29,203 nt of DNA from Collinsella sp. (GCA_014871665.1 WGSL01000022.1:1-29203), one strand, 5' to 3'; counted from the stretch's first letter, positions 1 to 8,369 are shown. Translations and numbers: made by a program. Notes: generated from the sequence alone by a model not told the origin.

Positions 1-203
1 GCGCAAGGGGCGCTGACGCGGCCCTCCCTCTTACACCACAAAAATTCGCGCCATCAAGTTATTAAACAAATGTGGAATATCCTGGCATCAATCTGACGTT
101 ATAGAGCGTGAAAACAGCTTGCAGAGCCAAAAACTCCTGCTACTAAATTGGTAACAGTACTCATATTTGCTATTTTTTGGCCACGGCACCCTGCGACGGG
201 GGC

Positions 204-232
204 CCCGGAGCTCCCCGTAGGGGAGCTCCGGG
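204..232. repeat. Perfect GC-rich hairpin in the leading intergenic region
   Basis: A 13-bp perfect inverted repeat (CCCGGAGCTCCCC, loop GTA, GGGGAGCTCCGGG). There is no T-run on the plus side, so it is not a canonical plus-strand terminator. It may end or insulate a transcript entering from the left edge. The rest of 1-283 is A/T-richer than the coding DNA and I see no gene in it. Confidence 0.6.
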
Positions 233-304
233 CTTCATAGGGGCACGAATAGCCCGCTCCGACCTGCGAAATCTGTACTCGCGATGCGAATAACGCCCCT
301 AACC

Positions 305-333
305 TTAAACTTTAGCTTGAACTTAGCTATAAT
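305..333 (+). promoter_or_regulatory. Sigma-70-type promoter for the lipoprotein gene
   Basis: TTAAAC at 305-310, a 17-nt spacer and a consensus TATAAT at 328-333. Transcription would start near 340, leaving a leader of about 325 nt before the chosen start codon at 665. Confidence 0.6.
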
Positions 334-339
334 GCGCTA

Positions 340-664
340 CGTTCCTGCCAGGCTGTGGTTGCGGACGGACGAAATGCCCGTCCTAGTCCAAGACAGACGC
401 GGTCAAAGGGATCCACGTAAGCGACCGCGTGCGCGCGGCGCGATCATGGCGCGTCCTAGATGTAAGCCGCACCGTCCGTTCTACTTTCTTTGGGGCAATA
501 CCGCCTCGCGGGCGAGCGGGTCAGTCGTGAAGGTGGCTGCGGCCTCCCGAGCAAACACCCCGGTGCGCAAGTGTGGGGTCAAATACCAGGTCAGCTGGTG
601 GGAACAACCTGATATTCCGCGCAACGCACGGATCGTATACGACACAGAAGGCAGGGTAGTGGAC
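340..664 (+). promoter_or_regulatory. Long structured 5' leader of the lipoprotein transcript
   Basis: Between the predicted transcription start and the ATG at 665 lie about 325 nt. They include two perfect hairpins: GGACGG/CCGTCC at 363-383, and ACGCGGTC/GACCGCGT with arms 397-404 and 423-430. The reading frame of the lipoprotein stays open upstream back to an ATG at 284, so an N-terminal extension cannot be excluded. A lipoprotein signal peptide starting at 665 argues against it. I do not recognise a known riboswitch class here. Confidence 0.35.
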
Positions 665-1690
665 ATGGTGAGGGGCAGCTTGATGCACGCGGCTCGGTTA
701 GGTGCTGGGACCGCAGCGGTCATCGCCGTTTTGGGCCTGAGCGGATGCGCGTTCAACCCGCTGTCTACGTTCACGACTCCCACGATCGACCAGATCGAGT
801 ACGAGACCGTCACGCCGGCGGTGTCGGACGACGCCCTGGTCACTCCCGGAACCCTGACGGTCGCCCTCGATACTTCCGATGCGCCGCAGGCCATGCAGGA
901 CGCCGACGGCGAGCTCACGGGGTATGCGGTTGACGCCGCCCGCGCCCTCGCAAGCCGCATGGGCCTTAAGGTCTCCTTTGTCGATGCGTCTTCGGCAGGT
1001 TCCGCGCTCGGCGACAAAAAGGCCGATATCTTTATCGGCGAGATTAACTCCACGGACGGGGACATTAGCTCGCTCGGCACCTGCCTGTACGATGCCACTT
1101 CCGTGTTCGGTAAAACTAGCGATGGTGGGTCGCTAAGCGTTTCCACCGATACCCTTAACACGTCCACCCTGGGCGTTCAGATGTCCTCGGCCTCGCAGGA
1201 GGCGCTTGCTAAGCAGAGCATCACCGCCAACCAAAAGACCTACTCCAACATCAACGAGTGCTTTGAGGCGCTCGAGTCCGGCGAGGTCGACTATGTGATC
1301 TGCGACTCCACGGCCGGCGGCTACCTTGCACGCCTGATGAGCGAGGTCTCCTATGTCGGTGCGCTCGAGGCGCCCTCGACGCTTGGTGTTGCGGGCGCCT
1401 CGTCCAATGACGAACTGTGCCGTGCCGTGAGCGACGCCCTCGACGACATCACGGTCGACGGTACGCTCGAGGCAGTCCACTGCGTCTGGTATGGCACGAT
1501 GCCCTACGACCTCACCACTAAGACGGTTTCGGGCGCTAGCGTGCAGCCGGGTGACTCTGAGTCCAGTGAGACCATGTCCTCCGGCAGCGAGTCCTCCGAT
1601 TCCAACAATGAGACCGCATCCTCCGAGGACAACTCGTCCAGCCAGGAAGGCACCATCACCGACGACGACATTAACAAACTCAATAGCTAG
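665..1690 (+). CDS. Extracellular solute-binding lipoprotein (family 3-like)
   Basis: A 341-aa exported protein that probably binds a small polar solute such as an amino acid at the outer face of the membrane. The start at 665 gives a short basic N-terminus, a hydrophobic core and a lipobox LSGC with Cys28 as the lipidation site. The middle (about residues 55-285) resembles the SBP_bac_3 fold, for example in its opening 'GTLTVALDTSDAPQA' and the 'ALASRMGLKVSFVD' stretch. From about residue 289 to the end it becomes a Ser/Glu/Asp-rich low-complexity tail of roughly 50 residues, unusual for this family. No ABC permease or ATPase gene is adjacent, so it may be an orphan receptor or serve a distant transporter. 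The Shine-Dalgarno before 665 is only moderate (AAGGCAGGG). In-frame starts at 680 (TTG) and 683 (ATG) are alternatives. Confidence 0.75.
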   Translation: MVRGSLMHAARLGAGTAAVIAVLGLSGCAFNPLSTFTTPTIDQIEYETVTPAVSDDALVTPGTLTVALDTSDAPQAMQDADGELTGYAVDAARALASRMGLKVSFVDASSAGSALGDKKADIFIGEINSTDGDISSLGTCLYDATSVFGKTSDGGSLSVSTDTLNTSTLGVQMSSASQEALAKQSITANQKTYSNINECFEALESGEVDYVICDSTAGGYLARLMSEVSYVGALEAPSTLGVAGASSNDELCRAVSDALDDITVDGTLEAVHCVWYGTMPYDLTTKTVSGASVQPGDSESSETMSSGSESSDSNNETASSEDNSSSQEGTITDDDINKLNS

Positions 1691-1756
1691 TTATTGCTAG
1701 GGGTGGTGTCTCCTATACGTTGGAAAGGACACTTCTTCACGGTTTCAACACGCACT

Positions 1757-1790
1757 GCCGGGCTTCTCCAATAGGGGAGTCCGGCTTTTT
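1757..1790 (+). terminator. Rho-independent terminator after the lipoprotein gene
   Basis: Stem GCCGG.CTTCTCC / GGGGAG.CCGGC with loop AATA, followed directly by TTTTT. Of the 217 nt before hpf that follow, I could not assign a convincing promoter. Confidence 0.8.
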
Positions 1791-2007
1791 CATCCCTATA
1801 AAACCAGCAGGTCAAAGCTAATTTTCGGGACCAAATACAAATCTGTCGGCTCCCTCCTATAGCGCACTTTGCCACAGAAAAGTGCGAGACTTCGGTATGC
1901 GGTATCAAGCAATCGTTATTCGGGTCTTTAGGAATCCGCGTGATTAAATACACGGCAATGGGTACATAGCCAGTACGGTAAGTCCCCGAGGCAGATTGGA
2001 GCCACGT

Positions 2008-2592
2008 ATGGATATCAAGGTTTCTGGACGCAAGACGACGGTAACCGATGCTCTGCGTGCGCATGTGGATGAGAAGATCGGCGAGGCGCTCAAGGTTTTC
2101 GATATCGAGCCCATGACGGTCGACGTTGTACTTCGCTATGAGAAGAACCCCTCGAACCCCAACCCGGCAATCGTCGAGGTCACGGTTCGTGCCCGCGGTT
2201 CGGTGATTCGCGTTGCCGAGCACGGTGCAGATATGTACGCCGCCATCGACCTCTCCGCCGATAAGGTCACCCGCCAGCTGCGCAAGTTCAAGACCAAGGT
2301 CGTGGACAACCGCCAGGGCGGTGCCAGCGCCGCGGATGTCGCGCCGGTCGAGCGCGTCGAGGATCTGGCCGACCTGCTGCTGCCCGAGGAGGAGGACGAC
2401 CTGCTCGTCCGCGAGAAGGTTATCGACGTCACCCCGATGACTGAGGAGCAGGCGCTGGTGCAGACCGATCTGCTCGGCCACGACTTCTACGTGTTCGAGA
2501 ACGCGACGACCGGCCTTATCAATGTGGTGTATCACCGTAAGAATGGTGGATATGGCATCATCAAGCCCCGCATCGAAACACTTGACGAGTAA
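2008..2592 (+). CDS. hpf: Ribosome hibernation promoting factor, long form
   Basis: A 194-aa protein that binds the small ribosomal subunit and drives 100S dimer formation in stationary phase or stress. The N-terminal S30AE/RaiA-like domain covers about residues 1-105 and opens with MDIKVSGRKTTVTDALR. An acidic linker (LLLPEEEDD) leads to the C-terminal dimerisation domain from about 138, with LLGHDFYVFENATTGLINVVYHRKNG-type residues characteristic of long HPF. The start is the ATG at 2008, because GGAG at 1998-2001 sits at the right distance. An in-frame TTG at 1996 lies on the Shine-Dalgarno itself. The length matches the long Gram-positive form, and a strong terminator follows, so it is probably a single-gene transcript. 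Confidence 0.95.
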   Translation: MDIKVSGRKTTVTDALRAHVDEKIGEALKVFDIEPMTVDVVLRYEKNPSNPNPAIVEVTVRARGSVIRVAEHGADMYAAIDLSADKVTRQLRKFKTKVVDNRQGGASAADVAPVERVEDLADLLLPEEEDDLLVREKVIDVTPMTEEQALVQTDLLGHDFYVFENATTGLINVVYHRKNGGYGIIKPRIETLDE

Positions 2593-2597
2593 AATAC

Positions 2598-2617
2598 GTT
2601 AACTTGCATGAGTTAAC
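2598..2617. promoter_or_regulatory. Short palindrome between hpf and degV
   Basis: GTTAACT and AGTTAAC are perfect 7-bp arms around TGCATG, just after the hpf stop and before its terminator. It could be a protein-binding site or a transcript-end hairpin. I cannot assign a function. Confidence 0.35.
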
Positions 2618-2621
2618 GGTT

Positions 2622-2653
2622 GGCGGCCATCCCATGCGGGTGGCCGCCTTTTT
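2622..2653 (+). terminator. Rho-independent terminator after hpf
   Basis: GGCGGCCA / TGGCCGCC stem, extended by CCC/GGG, followed by TTTTT at 2649-2653. The AAGGAG of the next gene starts five bases later, so some readthrough into degV is possible. Confidence 0.85.
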
Positions 2654-2671
2654 ACGTAAGGAGTCGCTTTG

Positions 2672-3625
2672 ATGGACAAGGCCGCATCTACCGGTCATTC
2701 GGACCGTTGCCGCATCGTCGTCGATACCTGCTGCGACTTTAGCCCCGAGGTCGCCGCGAACCTCGATGTCGATATCCTGGGTTTCCCCTTCATTATCGAT
2801 GGCGAGGAGCGCACAGACGACATCTGGTCGAGCATCACGCCCAAGGAGTTTTACGACCGCATGCGCGCTGGTGCCCGCGTGTCCACCTCGGCTGTGTCGC
2901 TCGGTCGCTATATCGAGTTCTTTACCGAGTGCGCCAAAGAGGGCACGCCCACGGTCTACCTGTGCTTTACCTCGGCGCTGTCGTCGAGCTACAACTCCGC
3001 GTGCCAGGCGGCAGATGCCGTGCGCGCCGAGTATCCCGATTTTGAGCTGTACGTGGTCGACAACGCTCTGCCCTGCGCGACCGGCGCGCTCTTGGCGCTC
3101 GAGGCCGTGCGCCAGCGTTCGGCGGGACTGACCGCCAAGCAGCTGGTCGATTGGGCAAACGAGGCAAAGACCTACGTCCACGGCTACTTTACGCTCGAGA
3201 GCTTCGACGCACTGGCTGCCGGCGGCCGCATTCCGCCCGCGGCGGCGCAGCTCACGGCAAAGCTCGACGTCAAGCCCGAGCTCTCCTACGACCTGGCCGG
3301 CTCGCTGTCGCTGATCGGCGTCAACCGCGGCCGCAAGAAGGCGCTCAAGTCCATCCTCAAGTCGTTCCGCGAGAACTACGTGCCCGATCGCACCATGCCC
3401 ATCGCCATCATGACGGCCGATGCCGAAAAGGATGGTGACTGGCTCGAAGCCGCCATCCGCAAGGAGGAGGGTTGCGCCGACGTCACGATCATTCGCGGCT
3501 CCGTGGGTCCCACCATCGGCTCGCACGTGGGCTCCGGCATGGTGGGCTGCGCGTTTTGGGGTAAGAACCGCGCCGACAAGGCGTCGCTTTCCGACCGTAT
3601 CGCCCGCCGCGTGCGCGGTCAGTAG
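2672..3625 (+). CDS. DegV family fatty-acid-binding protein
   Basis: A 317-aa cytoplasmic protein of the DegV/FakB family. Members bind a single fatty acid and, in Firmicutes, present it to the FakA kinase for phosphorylation. Family features visible are the opening VVDTCCDFSPEVA, the RVSTSAVS segment, the FTSALSSSYNSA loop that contacts the carboxylate, and the C-terminal IIRGSVGPTIGSHVGSG region. AAGGAG at 2658-2663 places the start at the ATG at 2672; a TTG at 2669 overlaps it. No fakA homologue is in the window. The gene stands alone between the hpf terminator and the next ribosome site. Confidence 0.9.
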   Translation: MDKAASTGHSDRCRIVVDTCCDFSPEVAANLDVDILGFPFIIDGEERTDDIWSSITPKEFYDRMRAGARVSTSAVSLGRYIEFFTECAKEGTPTVYLCFTSALSSSYNSACQAADAVRAEYPDFELYVVDNALPCATGALLALEAVRQRSAGLTAKQLVDWANEAKTYVHGYFTLESFDALAAGGRIPPAAAQLTAKLDVKPELSYDLAGSLSLIGVNRGRKKALKSILKSFRENYVPDRTMPIAIMTADAEKDGDWLEAAIRKEEGCADVTIIRGSVGPTIGSHVGSGMVGCAFWGKNRADKASLSDRIARRVRGQ

Positions 3626-3723
3626 GCAAGCGCTGCGTCCGTAATCGCCCTCGACTCACAGCCCAAACGCTGGCACCGAGTATTCAACCTGGTAACAACA
3701 CCCAACCCAAAAGGAAAGGTTTC

Positions 3724-4803
3724 ATGGCAAACAAGCTCTCCGTCGCATTCATTGGCACCGGAATCATGGGTGCCCCCATCGCCGGCCACATTCTGGACGC
3801 CGGCTATTCCGTCACGGTCAACAACCGCACCAAGTCCAAGGCGGCGGCGCTTATCGAGCGCGGCGCCGTCTGGGCAGATACGCCGGCCGATGCCGCGGCG
3901 AACGCCGATGTCGTCTTTACCATGGTGGGCTATCCCTCCGAGGTCGAGGAACTCTACCTGGCGGGCGACGGCCTGCTCGCGTGCACTAAGCCCGGCGCGG
4001 TTTTGATCGACCTCACCACGAGCTCGCCCGAGCTTGCCCGTGACATTGCCGAGGCCGCCCAGGTTTCTGGTCGCATGGCGTTTGACTGCCCCGTCACCGG
4101 CGGCGAGTCGGGCGCTATCGCCGGTACGCTCACGGCTATCGTGGGCGCTACCGAGAACGACATCGCGCCGGTCCGCGACATCCTTGCCACCTTTGCGGCC
4201 AACATCTGCTGCTTCGACGGCGCCGGCAAGGGCCAGGCTGCCAAGCTCGCCAACCAGGTGTCGCTGGGCGCCTGCATGGTCGGCATGGCAGACGCCATGG
4301 CATTTGCCGAGTTGAGCGGCCTTGACCTGGAGAAGACCCGCCAGATGATCCTGGGCGGCACCGGCAAGTCCGGCGCCATGGAGAGCCTGGCTCCCAAGGC
4401 GCTCGACGGCGACTACAAGCCCGGCTTTATGGTCGAGCACTTTATCAAGGACCTGCGCTTGGCGCTCGCCTATGCCGACGACCGCGAGCTTGCGCTGCCC
4501 GGTGCCGACGTGGCCTTTACGCTCTACGACATGCTCGACGCCATCGGTGGTGCCAAGCTGGGTACCCAGGCCGTCACGGTCCTCTATAAGGAGGAGGCCG
4601 ACGCCATCGCCGCCGGTCTGGACTGGTCGCAGTATCGTCCCGAGGAGCATGGCGCTCACGAGGACGGCTGCGGTTGCGGCGAGCATGGCGACGATCACGA
4701 GTGCGGTTGTGGCCACCACCACGACGAGGGCCACGAGTACTGCGGCGGCCACGGCCATGATGACGGCCACGAGTGCTGCTGCGGCCACCATCACGGGGAG
4801 TAG
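3724..4803 (+). CDS. 3-hydroxyisobutyrate-dehydrogenase-like NAD(P) oxidoreductase with His/Cys-rich tail
   Basis: A 359-aa beta-hydroxyacid dehydrogenase of the HIBADH / tartronate-semialdehyde reductase family. The N-terminal Rossmann fold has the dinucleotide motif FIGTGIMGAPIAGHIL (residues 9-24). The substrate motif DCPVTGG is at 121-127 and the catalytic lysine is K174 in GKGQAAKLANQ. The family core ends near residue 305. Residues 308-359 form an added tail with 14 His and 8 Cys among Gly, Asp and Glu, which looks like a metal-binding or metal-storage extension and is not part of the usual 290-300-aa enzyme. AAGGAAAGG precedes the ATG. The next gene follows after 5 nt, so they are likely co-transcribed. 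The exact substrate is not readable from the sequence. Confidence 0.85.
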   Translation: MANKLSVAFIGTGIMGAPIAGHILDAGYSVTVNNRTKSKAAALIERGAVWADTPADAAANADVVFTMVGYPSEVEELYLAGDGLLACTKPGAVLIDLTTSSPELARDIAEAAQVSGRMAFDCPVTGGESGAIAGTLTAIVGATENDIAPVRDILATFAANICCFDGAGKGQAAKLANQVSLGACMVGMADAMAFAELSGLDLEKTRQMILGGTGKSGAMESLAPKALDGDYKPGFMVEHFIKDLRLALAYADDRELALPGADVAFTLYDMLDAIGGAKLGTQAVTVLYKEEADAIAAGLDWSQYRPEEHGAHEDGCGCGEHGDDHECGCGHHHDEGHEYCGGHGHDDGHECCCGHHHGE

Positions 4804-4808
4804 CGCCC

Positions 4809-5237
4809 ATGAGCTGGACGTTCGTGGTGCTTGCGCTGGTGCTCTTTCTCTTTGCGATCTACATTGGCTTTTTGTGCGGCCAGTGGGCGTGCGAAAAGCG
4901 TGTCATCACCAAGCGCGACTACTGGATTGCCAACTTTGCGGGAGCGGCGGCAGTCGTCCTGCTGACCTGGATGTTCTCACTGTTCCCGCTGGTGCAGTTT
5001 GCGCCGATCGGCTGGCTCGGCGGCTTTATCGCCGGCCTTAAGATGAGCTTTGGCGAGTCCGTCGGTCCGTGGCGCAAGCACGACGAGGTCTTTAACGTCA
5101 ACAAGGCTCACCGTGCCGCCGCCGACGCGGGCGACGCCGAGGAACGCCGCCGTGCGCGTCGCAATGGCGCGGCCGATCGACAGCTCATCTCGGTCACCGA
5201 TGACAGCAAGGGTGCTGGCAAGCACGCTAAGAAATAG
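4809..5237 (+). CDS. Small membrane protein of unknown function
   Basis: A 142-aa protein I cannot place in a named family. A hydrophobic segment at about residues 3-24 is followed by a basic loop. Hydrophobic stretches at about 38-58 and 60-78 give two or three membrane passes. The C-terminal 60 residues are charged (EERRRARRNG, KGAGKHAKK) and probably cytoplasmic. The start at 4809 uses GGGGAG at 4795-4800 inside the end of the preceding gene, which argues for translational coupling. It sits in the oxidoreductase to isocitrate dehydrogenase gene string. Confidence 0.7.
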   Translation: MSWTFVVLALVLFLFAIYIGFLCGQWACEKRVITKRDYWIANFAGAAAVVLLTWMFSLFPLVQFAPIGWLGGFIAGLKMSFGESVGPWRKHDEVFNVNKAHRAAADAGDAEERRRARRNGAADRQLISVTDDSKGAGKHAKK

Positions 5238-5252
5238 TAAGAAGAGGTAACT

Positions 5253-5951
5253 ATGGCAGAAAACAAAGACGAACAGCTCACCGACGAGGAGCTGGCACAG
5301 CTTCAGCTGGCAGAGGAGAACGAGAACGCCGTCGACCGTCTGGTCAAGGAACTCGGCTGCCCCACGCGCCGCATCCGCCAGTTTGCCGCCCGCGTGCTGC
5401 ACCTGCTTGCCGAGCGCGATCCGCAGCGCGTCGTGCCCTGCGTGCCCGCGCTGATCGAGGCGCTCGACCGCCCCGAGGCTCAGACCCGCTGGGAGGCCCT
5501 CGATGCCCTGACGGCGCTCGCCACCACCTGCCCCGGGCAGCTGGGCGATGCCTTTGAGGGTGCCGAGACCGCACTGTTCGACGAGATCTCCTCCACGCTG
5601 CGCTATGCTGCCTTCCGCCTGCTGTGCGTGTGGGGCGCCACGAGCGTCGAGCGTTCGCGCGAGGCTTGGCCCATCCTGGACGAGGCCATCCAGTGCTACC
5701 ACGGCGACCTCGAGTATCGCGACATGCTCGGTTGCCTGTACGAGTTTGGCCAGGGCGAGATTGACGCCGAGGTCGCCGAGAAGCTCGCGCTGCGCCTTAA
5801 GTTCGACGCCGAGAACGGCAAGGGCAGCTATCTCAAAGCCCGTTCGAGCGAGATTTGCGAAATGCTTGTTAAACGCTTTGACCTTGATCTCTCCAAAAAG
5901 AAGAAGCGTGCTAGCGTTAAAAAATCTGACGACGCCGAAAACGAGGAGTAA
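5253..5951 (+). CDS. HEAT-repeat-like alpha-helical protein
   Basis: A 232-aa soluble protein predicted to be all-helical. The segment from about residue 25 to 165 reads as consecutive helix pairs typical of HEAT/ARM solenoids (RRIRQFAARVLHLLAER, RWEALDALTALATTC, STLRYAAFRLLCVWG). N- and C-terminal ends are charged, the latter with KKKKR. Such proteins usually act as scaffolds or partner-binding modules, and no catalytic motif is visible. AAGAGG precedes the ATG at 5253. It lies 15 nt after the membrane-protein gene and 6 nt before the isocitrate dehydrogenase gene, so the three are probably one transcript. Confidence 0.7.
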   Translation: MAENKDEQLTDEELAQLQLAEENENAVDRLVKELGCPTRRIRQFAARVLHLLAERDPQRVVPCVPALIEALDRPEAQTRWEALDALTALATTCPGQLGDAFEGAETALFDEISSTLRYAAFRLLCVWGATSVERSREAWPILDEAIQCYHGDLEYRDMLGCLYEFGQGEIDAEVAEKLALRLKFDAENGKGSYLKARSSEICEMLVKRFDLDLSKKKKRASVKKSDDAENEE

Positions 5952-5957
5952 CAGATT

Positions 5958-7043
5958 ATGGCGCACGATGTAGTCCTGATTCCCGGTGACGGTATCGGTC
6001 CCGAGATTACGCAGGCCATGCGCCGCGTGGTCGAGGCCACCGGTGTCCAGATCAACTGGAACGTCCAGGAGGCCGGCGCCGGCGTCATGGACGAGTTTGG
6101 CACGCCGCTGCCCCAGCACGTGCTCGATGCGGTCGCCGAGACCAAGGTTGCCATCAAGGGTCCCATCACCACACCGGTCGGCACGGGTTTCCGCAGCGTT
6201 AACGTGGCCCTGCGCAAGCACTTCGACCTGTACGCCTGCGTGCGCCCCTGCCTGTCGCAGCCGGGCGACGGCTCGCGCTTCCGCGACGTCGACCTGGTCA
6301 TCGTGCGCGAGAACACCGAGGACCTCTATGCCGGCATCGAGTTCGATGAGGGCGCAGCCGAGGTCGAGGAGCTCTCGCAGCTTGTCGAGCGCTCGGGTCA
6401 GAAGGTCTTCGCCGCCGATTCCGCCATCTCAATCAAGCCCATCTCTATCGCCAAGAGCCGCCGCATTGTGGAGTATGCCTTTGAGTATGCCCGCCGCTGC
6501 GGCCGCAAAAAGGTGACGGCCGTGCACAAGGCCAACATCATGAAGGCGACCGACGGCCTGTTCCTGCGCGTGGCGCGCGAGGTGGCCGCCAACTATCCCG
6601 ATATCGAGTTCAACGACAAGATCGTCGACGCCACCTGCATGGGTCTGGTCCAGAACCCCAACGACTTCGATGTCCTGGTGCTGCCCAACCTGTACGGCGA
6701 CATCGTGAGCGACCTGTGCGCCGGCCTGGTGGGCGGCTTAGGCATGGCCCCCGGCTCCAACATCGGTGCCGACTGCGCCATCTTTGAGGCTACGCACGGC
6801 TCCGCGCCCGATATCGCTGGTCAGGATATCGCCAACCCCACGGCCGAGATCCTCTCTGCTGCGATGATGCTCGATCACCTGGGCGAGAACGACGCGGCCA
6901 ATCGCATTCGCGCCGCCGTCTCTGCCACGCTCGACGAGGGCGAGCAGGTTACCGGTGACGTGCGTCGTGCCCAGACCGGCTCCGTTGAGGGCGCTGTGGG
7001 TACGCAGGCCTTTGCCGATGCCGTTATCGCTCACCTGGCCTAA
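5958..7043 (+). CDS. icd: NAD-dependent isocitrate dehydrogenase (ICDH/IMDH family)
   Basis: A 361-aa cytosolic enzyme for oxidative decarboxylation of isocitrate to 2-oxoglutarate. Family landmarks are IPGDGIGPEIT at 8-18, the isocitrate-type phosphate/substrate segment S80-x-N82 with R86 and R96, RENTEDLYAG with R118 and Y124, the catalytic lysine K191 in VHKANIMK, the metal aspartates D248 and D252 in NLYGDIVSD, and ATHGSAP with H280. The S-x-N-x-x-L-R-K pattern favours isocitrate over 3-isopropylmalate. The length fits the short NAD-linked class. GAGGAG at 5944-5949 sets the start. Homoisocitrate dehydrogenase is a less likely alternative. Confidence 0.85.
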   Translation: MAHDVVLIPGDGIGPEITQAMRRVVEATGVQINWNVQEAGAGVMDEFGTPLPQHVLDAVAETKVAIKGPITTPVGTGFRSVNVALRKHFDLYACVRPCLSQPGDGSRFRDVDLVIVRENTEDLYAGIEFDEGAAEVEELSQLVERSGQKVFAADSAISIKPISIAKSRRIVEYAFEYARRCGRKKVTAVHKANIMKATDGLFLRVAREVAANYPDIEFNDKIVDATCMGLVQNPNDFDVLVLPNLYGDIVSDLCAGLVGGLGMAPGSNIGADCAIFEATHGSAPDIAGQDIANPTAEILSAAMMLDHLGENDAANRIRAAVSATLDEGEQVTGDVRRAQTGSVEGAVGTQAFADAVIAHLA

Positions 7044-7102
7044 GGCATGCACGCTGCAAACGCCTAAATAGTACTTAAGTGTTTGCGTATAACCTAAGAA
7101 TC

Positions 7103-7134
7103 AATACGCCCGGCGCTCTGTCGGGCGTATTCTA
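7103..7134 (+). terminator. Probable terminator after icd
   Basis: AATACGCCCG / CGGGCGTATT, 10-bp perfect arms with a 9-nt loop. The tail is only moderately T-rich (TTCTATT). A second imperfect inverted repeat (GCAAAC...GTTTGC, 7056-7086) lies just upstream. Confidence 0.65.
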
Positions 7135-7169
7135 TTGCGGACTATGTTTCCTAACAAGGAGTAACTGAT

Positions 7170-8255
7170 ATGGGTCTGATTCAAAAGAAGGACGAGAAGG
7201 ACGAGATCGACGGCATCCAGATCATCGAGCGCGGCGAAGGACCCGACGGTGATGAGGACGAGAAGATCGATCTGGTCGCCGGTACGTCTGCCGAGCACAT
7301 TGCTGCCGGTACGACGGCCGAGGAGGAGGACGCCCGCCTGGAGGCTCAGATTGCCGCGGATGCCGCTGACGAGAATCTGATGCCCGAGGAGCAGGACGAG
7401 GACGACGACTCCGACGAAGACGACCATACATCCAAGCACAAGAAGACGATGATTGCCGCCTTTGTGGTCGCTATCGTGATCGCTGCGGTGGTCGGCTTCT
7501 TTATCGGCAACGGTGGTTTTGGCGGCAAGGGTGTTGGCTCGGCGACCCTCACCGAGGACCAGCTCGATTCGACCGTGGCAAGCTATAGCTACAACGGCAA
7601 GAAGAGCGACATCACCGCGCGTGAGGCCATCGAGAGCCAGTACAGCCTCGACACCGTCAAAGATAGTGACGGCAACTATACTGCTCCTTCTGCCGACGTC
7701 ATCCTGTCCTACGTGCGCAACAAGATCCTGCTGGATGCTGCCGAGGACGAGGGCATTACCGTTTCTTCCAAGGAAATGAAGAAGTACGCCGAGGATTCCA
7801 TCGGCACCTCCGACTACAAGACCATGGCCACGCAGTATGGCGTGTCCAAGGACCAGGCCAAGCAGATCGTCCGTCAGTCCGCGACGCTGCAGAAGCTCTA
7901 CAAGAAGAAGGTGGGCGATAGCTCCGCAAGTATGCCGACCGCCCCGACCGAGCCTTCTGACGGCAACGAGGAGACCGCGAGCAAGGACTACGCCGACTAC
8001 ATCATCAACCTTGCCGGCGACGAGTGGGATAGCGAAAAGGGTACCTGGAAGGACGCCGATAGCACCTACGCTAAGGCCTTCGCTGACGATGCCTTTACGG
8101 CCGATAGCGCTACCTATAAGCAGGCCATGACCGCCTATTACACCGCCTACCAGCAGTATTCCTCGCAGGCTTCGAGCGCCAGCTCCAAGTGGACCGAGTA
8201 TGCTAACGGCCTCTACGCCAAGGCCAACATCAGCATCTACGGCCTGTTTGCGTAA
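7170..8255 (+). CDS. Membrane-anchored acidic protein, SurA/PrsA-N-like outer domain
   Basis: A 361-aa single-pass protein. Residues 1-92 are strongly acidic (EEQDEDDDSDEDD) and probably cytoplasmic. KHKK leads into one transmembrane helix at about 94-114, and the remainder lies outside. The outer part (about 130-230) resembles the N-terminal helical domain of SurA/PrsA-type chaperones (SADVILSYVRNKILLDAAEDEGITVSSKEMKKYAED), but I see no PPIase domain. The C-terminus is rich in Tyr, Ser and Ala. It may assist folding of exported proteins, which is an inference from the fold only. AAGGAG at 7157-7162 supports the ATG at 7170, and terminators on both sides make it monocistronic. Confidence 0.7.
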   Translation: MGLIQKKDEKDEIDGIQIIERGEGPDGDEDEKIDLVAGTSAEHIAAGTTAEEEDARLEAQIAADAADENLMPEEQDEDDDSDEDDHTSKHKKTMIAAFVVAIVIAAVVGFFIGNGGFGGKGVGSATLTEDQLDSTVASYSYNGKKSDITAREAIESQYSLDTVKDSDGNYTAPSADVILSYVRNKILLDAAEDEGITVSSKEMKKYAEDSIGTSDYKTMATQYGVSKDQAKQIVRQSATLQKLYKKKVGDSSASMPTAPTEPSDGNEETASKDYADYIINLAGDEWDSEKGTWKDADSTYAKAFADDAFTADSATYKQAMTAYYTAYQQYSSQASSASSKWTEYANGLYAKANISIYGLFA

Positions 8256-8298
8256 AGAGTTGCACGGCTCATCGAGCATCTAGCCGATAGACAGCAAG

Positions 8299-8336
8299 TA
8301 GCCCGCCAGTACGGAAGTCGTTCTGGCGGGCTATTT
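8299..8336 (+). terminator. Terminator after the membrane-anchored protein
   Basis: TAGCCCGCCAG / CTGGCGGGCTA, 11-bp perfect stem followed by TTTG. It lies between convergent genes and could act in both directions. Confidence 0.75.
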
Positions 8337-8369
8337 GCGTTGAGAGCGTGATCGGCAGTTTAATTATGG

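Noticed and set aside
284..664. N-terminal extension of the lipoprotein from an ATG at 284
   Set aside because: The promoter -35/-10 lies at 305-333, downstream of that ATG, and the signal peptide with lipobox begins naturally at 665.
481..1167. Long minus-strand open frame opposite the lipoprotein gene
   Set aside because: It is a shadow of a G/C-rich coding region, with no family features; the plus-strand lipoprotein is clearly the real gene.
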